Below, one piece after another: positions 59,550 to 64,000 of a DNA stretch of 64,000 nt. Position 1 is the stretch's first letter. The number at the start of each line of letters is the position of its first letter. The position numbers and the translations under genes were made by a program. This DNA is from Chitinophaga sp. CF118 (lineage in GTDB: Bacteria; Bacteroidota; Bacteroidia; Chitinophagales; Chitinophagaceae), in assembly GCF_900112615.1 (NCBI RefSeq), contig NZ_FOMK01000014.1:62001-126000 (forward strand), given 5' to 3'. The notes beneath the pieces were generated by a model, which saw only the letters and a list, made by a program, of their open reading frames with translations, was not told the DNA's origin and made no database searches.

Positions 59550-60389
59550 ATGCAACGCAGAGTAGCAATAATTATACTTTCATTGATGATAATCCATTTA
59601 CAAATGAATGCACAGCACAAACAAACAGGCCAATATGCAACGGTGAACGGTTTAAAAATGTATTATGAGATCCACGGTAATGGCAGGCCATTGGTATTGA
59701 TTCATGGTGGGGGCTCTACCATAATGTCTACGTTCGGCAGAATCCTGCCGGAACTCGCCAAAACACATCAGGTTATAGCTGTAGAGCTGCAGGCTCATGG
59801 GCATACTCTCGATATCGATCGCCCTTTGAGCTTTGAACAGGATGCCGATGATGTGGCAGCCCTGCTCAAGCAACTCCATATCGAAAAAGCAGATATTATG
59901 GGCTTTAGTAATGGGGGCACCACCTCTCTGCAGATCGCTATCCGGCACCCGGAATTGGTGAATAAACTGGTGCTGCTTGCAGCCTCTTATAAACGTGATG
60001 GTATGCAGCCCGGCTTCTTTGATGGCTTTCAACATGTTTCCCTGGACCATATGCCTCAGCCGCTGAAGGAGGCTTACCTGGAAGCCAATCCGGATCCCAA
60101 AGGACTGCAAACGATGTTTGACCGCGACGTGGCCAGAATGGTGGCCTTTAAAGATATCAGCGACGCAGATATAAAGGCCATCCAGGCTCCGGCACTGGTC
60201 ATAAATGGTGATGCCGAAGTGATACGTGTGGAACACGCACTGGAATTATCACGTACGCTACCACATGCCCAACTGGCAATCTTGCCATGCGGACATGGGG
60301 ATTACATAGGAGAGATCTGCGCAGCAGATAAACACAGTAAAATACCGGCTTTAGTGACGGCCATGATTGAAGAATTCCTCAAAAAATAA
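59550..60389 (+). CDS. Secreted alpha/beta hydrolase
   Basis: A 279-residue alpha/beta-fold hydrolase. ATG 59550 starts the signal peptide (MQRRVAIIILSLMIIHLQMNAQ); a longer in-frame extension upstream has no support. The oxyanion region is VLIHGGGST, the nucleophile elbow is GFSNGG (Ser), the acid is in INGDAEVI, and the His is in PCGHGDYIGE. This is a complete catalytic triad arrangement. The substrate is unknown; sequence style is closest to general esterase/peroxidase-like members. Convergent with the WG-repeat gene. Confidence 0.9.
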   Translation: MQRRVAIIILSLMIIHLQMNAQHKQTGQYATVNGLKMYYEIHGNGRPLVLIHGGGSTIMSTFGRILPELAKTHQVIAVELQAHGHTLDIDRPLSFEQDADDVAALLKQLHIEKADIMGFSNGGTTSLQIAIRHPELVNKLVLLAASYKRDGMQPGFFDGFQHVSLDHMPQPLKEAYLEANPDPKGLQTMFDRDVARMVAFKDISDADIKAIQAPALVINGDAEVIRVEHALELSRTLPHAQLAILPCGHGDYIGEICAADKHSKIPALVTAMIEEFLKK

Positions 60390-60411
60390 ACACAAAGTTT
60401 GGCACAATCGC

Positions 60412-62865
60412 TTACTGAATGGCAGTAGGTATTCCCCCGGATTGTTCCGGCTGAACAAATGGTATATGACCTTTTATATGCAGTGGCAGGGGTTTTCCTG
60501 CCGCTGTATAATATTGCCATTCACCATTTTTTTGAGCCAGTATGGGGAAAGCGAACATTATAATATTGCTGTAGGATAATTGTTCTTCCAGCATAATATC
60601 ATCAAAAGAAGGGGATAATATTTCCCTGCCGGTACTATCGAGTATGCCGAATTTTCTGTCTCTTTCTACCAGGTAGCCATTCCCGTTTTTTTCCGGGATA
60701 ATCTTGCTGTATTCCGGAGCTATTAATATATGACCATCATGCTGTGCGTAACCCAGTAAATAGCCGTTATTTTTTTTCGTGAGCAAAAGGAAACCCTCTT
60801 GAAAGTAATCATACACATCTTTCTCATTATCAAAAGGATATGTTACAGGTACTATTATTTTACCAGTACTATTTATAAAGCCATATAAAAGTGTTCCGTT
60901 GCTGTCGTCTTCTTTGATAACCATTGCCACACCATTGTGAAACGAGGTTGTATGATCATATTGGATGGGTACAACAATTTTCCCTTCTGCGTTGATATAC
61001 CCGGTTTTATTATTCTTAATGATTGCCGAGAGATGATTATCGAACGTATTAATTGAATCCGGGAAATTGTCCTCTGAGTATTCGCCTTGTATTATTTTTC
61101 CGGTAGCAGCATCCAGTAATTTTTGTTTTCCTTTCGTGGTAACGATCAGTAGTAACCCTTCTCCGGCTGGCCGGACATTATCATAGGGGAGAGGGGTAGT
61201 TTGCAATGTGTGTCTGTTAAACAGATCGTATGTGATTGCAGAAGTAATAGGTTCTTTCTTTTCCAATAAAAAATTATCACCGTTTAAAGCGTAAATGACA
61301 TCATATTTTACAGGGCAGATAATTTTTCCTGAAAAGTCTATCAACCCGGTAAAGTTTTTCTGAACAGCATTAAACAGTGTACTATCAGGAAATTCATCAA
61401 TGCTTTCGTATTCTGCCGGAATGAGTAATTTCTTCTGTTCTATATCATACACTCCTTTTTTCATGCCGCTGGTAACGGATACCAGCTTTTTTTGCGGATG
61501 ATATACATAATCGAAATCCAGCGGGACTACAATATTTCCGTCTGTATCCAGATATCCGTGCTTTTTCTGATAGGTAGCTTCTATCAGATAAGGCTGTCCG
61601 GAATAACTATCACTATCCAGATCACTGTATTTCGGTGCGATCAGCTTCTTTGTTTTCGGATTGTAAAAGCCATATAGTCCGTTCTTTTTCAATTTAACCA
61701 AAGTGATGGCGTCCTTGCTTTCTTCCGGACCAACCTGCAGATCATCCATTTCGTCATAACTCATATCCGGTAGTACGGGTTTCCCGTCGAGATTCAGTAT
61801 GATGTCCTTCTCATTCTTGGAGGAAGAAAACAGGAGCTTATTGTAACTGCAGCCAAACCATTCATCGTATATGGGTGGGACAATTATTTTTCCCGTAGTA
61901 TCAGCAATACCATATTTCTCATTTTTACTAATGCTCACATAAGGGGCTGGCAGGTAATTGCCGGAACTATCTGCATCATAACGGATATAGTCATATTGAT
62001 AATCCAGTATCAATTTACCCTGGGTGTTCAGCATACCCAATTTGTTATGTTGTCTACGACGTATAAATCCAGCCGCCATATCACTGTCACCTTCATCATC
62101 ATCTGTATCTTCGTATGGTGTTACAACTTTTGTTTTTAGATTAATGCTTAACTGTTTACCATCTTTATAAAGGCATTCTACCCATTCATCACTGCGCATA
62201 TTGAGGTGTTCGTGATCATACTCAAATGGAACCAGTACTTCATTGTTAAAATTCACCACGCCCCATTTATCATTTTTCTTTGCAAAAACATAATCACCTT
62301 TTTGTTCACAACCATAACAGTAGTCGAATTCCTCATATTCGAAAGGCACAACCATGCGATCGTCCTTTTTACTGTAAATACCCCATTTGCCATTTTGTTT
62401 TACATCAAAGTAATTATCATCCAGATTATCCAGGTCTTCAAAACGGAAAGGCAACAGAAATCCAGATGGAGTAAACATCGATTTTTTACCATTCAGTGTT
62501 ACTGTCCACCCATATTGCCAATGTGTGTCTATAGTGTCATACTTAGCTTCCAGAATCCATTTTCCCTGAGTGGTTAATACGCCAGACTTCCCATTTTTTC
62601 TCACTAAAACAAAGCGTTCTGGCAATATATATAAAGACGTATCTTCATTTATTCCATTGAAGGAAGAGGTGGAAAAATCTGTTGCATTAAGTATATCATC
62701 AAAAGCAATATTGTTCAGACTATCTATATAAAAATGGTTATTACCCTTTTCGATTCTTGCAAATCCGCAAACAAAAGTTGAACCACCATCATACAAACTG
62801 TCTTGTGCTGCAGACTTGCAAATAGAGATAGCTATAAGCGCAATAATCATTAAAATTTGCTTCAT
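60412..62865 (-). CDS. Secreted WG-repeat protein
   Basis: An 817-residue exported protein (signal peptide to about residue 20, ICKSAAQ). Most of the length consists of WG repeats of about 35-45 residues, with a core of the form KYGI.D..G.II.P..YD.I and variants such as KWGVVNFNNEVLVPFEYD, GKIVVPIQYDH, KFGILDSTGREILSPSFDDI. Many copies are present, making a long solenoid or propeller. No catalytic motif is present. WG proteins are frequent in Bacteroidota, where their role is mostly unknown; a surface-binding scaffold is likely. Convergent with an alpha/beta hydrolase gene. Confidence 0.9.
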   Translation of the reverse strand: MKQILMIIALIAISICKSAAQDSLYDGGSTFVCGFARIEKGNNHFYIDSLNNIAFDDILNATDFSTSSFNGINEDTSLYILPERFVLVRKNGKSGVLTTQGKWILEAKYDTIDTHWQYGWTVTLNGKKSMFTPSGFLLPFRFEDLDNLDDNYFDVKQNGKWGIYSKKDDRMVVPFEYEEFDYCYGCEQKGDYVFAKKNDKWGVVNFNNEVLVPFEYDHEHLNMRSDEWVECLYKDGKQLSINLKTKVVTPYEDTDDDEGDSDMAAGFIRRRQHNKLGMLNTQGKLILDYQYDYIRYDADSSGNYLPAPYVSISKNEKYGIADTTGKIIVPPIYDEWFGCSYNKLLFSSSKNEKDIILNLDGKPVLPDMSYDEMDDLQVGPEESKDAITLVKLKKNGLYGFYNPKTKKLIAPKYSDLDSDSYSGQPYLIEATYQKKHGYLDTDGNIVVPLDFDYVYHPQKKLVSVTSGMKKGVYDIEQKKLLIPAEYESIDEFPDSTLFNAVQKNFTGLIDFSGKIICPVKYDVIYALNGDNFLLEKKEPITSAITYDLFNRHTLQTTPLPYDNVRPAGEGLLLIVTTKGKQKLLDAATGKIIQGEYSEDNFPDSINTFDNHLSAIIKNNKTGYINAEGKIVVPIQYDHTTSFHNGVAMVIKEDDSNGTLLYGFINSTGKIIVPVTYPFDNEKDVYDYFQEGFLLLTKKNNGYLLGYAQHDGHILIAPEYSKIIPEKNGNGYLVERDRKFGILDSTGREILSPSFDDIMLEEQLSYSNIIMFAFPILAQKNGEWQYYTAAGKPLPLHIKGHIPFVQPEQSGGIPTAIQ

Positions 62866-63113
62866 TCGTCGGTGAATTTTCTAGTTGGCCAGGTTTGAAA
62901 CAGGTATTCTGATATAGAATCCTTTATAATGCGAATATAGGTAATCGTATTAACTTCTGCATTCGGCTTTATCTAACATATATCGATAACTGATTTAGCC
63001 CCAGGAGTAAACAGGTAATTCCGGAGGGAGTGGTGACCATGCTTTCATTGACAATAAATATTTATTAGTATCTTACTTGTCTATTGGTTCAATAGTAATC
63101 TCAATATAAATAT

Positions 63114-63572
63114 ATGGCCTTACCAAATATTTTCGATCAAAAGGTAGCAGATTCAGTAATTGAAAGAATTAATAATCTTTCTGCCGAAACAAACCCACTA
63201 TGGGGTAAAATGAATGTTTCGCAAATGCTGGCGCATTGCAATGTTACCTATGAAATGATTTACGAGAATAAACATCCTAAACCTAATGCTTTTTTAAAGT
63301 TGATATTAAAACTATTTGTGAAAAATAAAGTGGTAACTGAAATACCATACAAAAGGAATAGCCCTACAGCCCCAGCTTTTATTATGAAAGGTCCCAAAGA
63401 ATTTGCAGCAGAAAAAGCCCGGCTGGCCGGATATATCAGAAAAACACAGCAATTGGGAGAACGTGAATTTGATGGAAAGGAATCACTTTCCTTTGGTCCG
63501 CTAAATATCACCGAATGGAATAACATGTTGTATAAACACCTTGATCATCATCTATCCCAGTTTGGCAAATAG
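63114..63572 (+). CDS. DUF1569 (DinB-like) protein
   Basis: A 152-residue four-helix protein. It starts MALPNIFDQKVADSVIERI, contains PLWGKMNVSQMLAHCNVTYEM with the first conserved His, and ends WNNMLYKHLDHHLSQFG with the typical HLDHHL metal-site cluster. This matches DUF1569, a branch of the DinB superfamily. It lies 9 bases upstream of an alpha/beta hydrolase gene and is probably co-transcribed with it. Substrate unknown. Confidence 0.9.
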   Translation: MALPNIFDQKVADSVIERINNLSAETNPLWGKMNVSQMLAHCNVTYEMIYENKHPKPNAFLKLILKLFVKNKVVTEIPYKRNSPTAPAFIMKGPKEFAAEKARLAGYIRKTQQLGEREFDGKESLSFGPLNITEWNNMLYKHLDHHLSQFGK

Positions 63573-63581
63573 AATAAAAAT

Positions 63582-64000
63582 ATGCTGTACAAACTCATTA
63601 AAAAACCATTTGTAGGCTCTTTCATGGTAAAATGGAGGAGTCCCCTCACTGAAGAGGAAAAGATTGACTGGCAGGAGGTATCTGCCAAAAGCAAATCTGG
63701 CGGTATAATAAAAGGACTTTTTGCAAAAGCAAGAACACCGCAACCTAAAGCAACAATCCTTTTAGGGCATCCCATGGGAAAAGAGGCCAAAGCTTTCTTT
63801 CTCAAAAACGGATATACAGATTTGCTGAGAGACAATGGTTACAATACCTTGATCTTCGATTTTAATGGTTTTGGTGAAAGCACAAATGGTAGCTTCTCTT
63901 ATTTTGAAGATGTATTGGCAATAGCGGCAGAAGCCCAGAAGATTACACCAGATCTTCCTATGGGATATCACGGCATTTCATTAGGCGGACAATGGGCCAT
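63582..64000 (+). CDS. Alpha/beta hydrolase, cut by window end
   Basis: The first 139 codons of an alpha/beta hydrolase starting at ATG 63582, 9 bases after the DUF1569 stop codon. The sequence shows ATILLGHPMGKEAKAFF (oxyanion strand), NTLIFDFNGFGES and the nucleophile elbow GISLGGQ at the window edge. No signal peptide; possible membrane-proximal N-terminus (LIKKPFVGSFMVKW). The rest of the gene lies beyond the window. Likely an esterase or hydrolase of the BAAT/serine aminopeptidase type. Confidence 0.85.
   Translation, partial: MLYKLIKKPFVGSFMVKWRSPLTEEEKIDWQEVSAKSKSGGIIKGLFAKARTPQPKATILLGHPMGKEAKAFFLKNGYTDLLRDNGYNTLIFDFNGFGESTNGSFSYFEDVLAIAAEAQKITPDLPMGYHGISLGGQWA

Noticed and set aside
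1-64000. CRISPR array or cas genes
   Set aside because: No regularly spaced repeat series or Cas-like protein was found.

Overview
The window looks like chromosomal DNA of a Bacteroidota species, most likely a Chitinophaga-type member of the Chitinophagaceae. The evidence is the gene content: GLPGLI-family protein, CarboxypepD_reg/beta-barrel outer membrane proteins, type IX secretion (T9SS) sorting domains of types A and B, DUF2141, DUF4397, WG-repeat and GH92 proteins, five AraC regulators, and LytS/LytTR and RprXY-like two-component pairs. Several genes are preceded by the Bacteroidota -7 box TAnnTTTG, and classical Shine-Dalgarno sequences are mostly absent. No rRNA, CRISPR array, intact transposase or integrase was seen. 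One tRNA (Ser-UGA) is present. The assignment to genus is inference from family knowledge, not from a search.

Layout. 1-10.5 kb: AraC regulator, CE2-like esterase, unknown protein, MsrA, a MutS2-like protein without Smr domain, then a beta-barrel outer membrane protein divergent from a LytS/LytTR two-component pair, closed by a 36-bp perfect hairpin. 10.6-18.5 kb: a MarR gene flanked by two copies of a palindromic operator, an AraC gene and a complete RND efflux operon (adaptor, pump, outer membrane channel). 18.7-29.8 kb: small metabolic and stress genes: a cysteine-free DsbA-like protein, GNATs, a YwqJ-like deaminase, a GH92 mannosidase, MarR-GNAT, ThiD-AraC, NTF2-like, DinB, DoxX-like and Lrp genes. 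29.8-32.0 kb: a low-density mosaic beside tRNA-Ser with a decayed XRE regulator, a DUF6273 lectin-like protein, a gene scrap, a small unknown protein and a 28-bp direct repeat ending in the tRNA 3' end. 32.0-36.4 kb: two T9SS cargo proteins (PKD-domain adhesin-like protein; PL1 pectate lyase). 36.4-50.4 kb: AraC/oxidoreductase/HxlR genes, DinB, DUF lipoproteins, a beta-lactamase-family hydrolase, an ABC-F ATPase with an attenuator-like leader, rhodanese, ArsR with an SRPBCC-VOC fusion.

50.8-58.9 kb is the most system-like region. A secreted four-cysteine miniprotein, a DUF4221-like lipoprotein and a CxxC lipoprotein form one cluster. Downstream, a beta-barrel outer membrane protein, a GLPGLI protein and an RprXY-like histidine kinase/response regulator pair surround two copies (32/37 identical, opposite orientation) of the same operator, one before the barrel gene and one in the GLPGLI/kinase divergent region. 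This predicts an autoregulated envelope regulon. 59-64 kb: a decayed small secreted protein, two alpha/beta hydrolases (one cut by the window end), a long WG-repeat protein and a DUF1569 protein.

A recurring structural theme is unusually long, nearly perfect hairpins at gene 3' ends (10.4, 20.1, 48.1, 50.4 and 51.1 kb). Functions given are family-level assignments read from motifs; nothing was searched or folded computationally.
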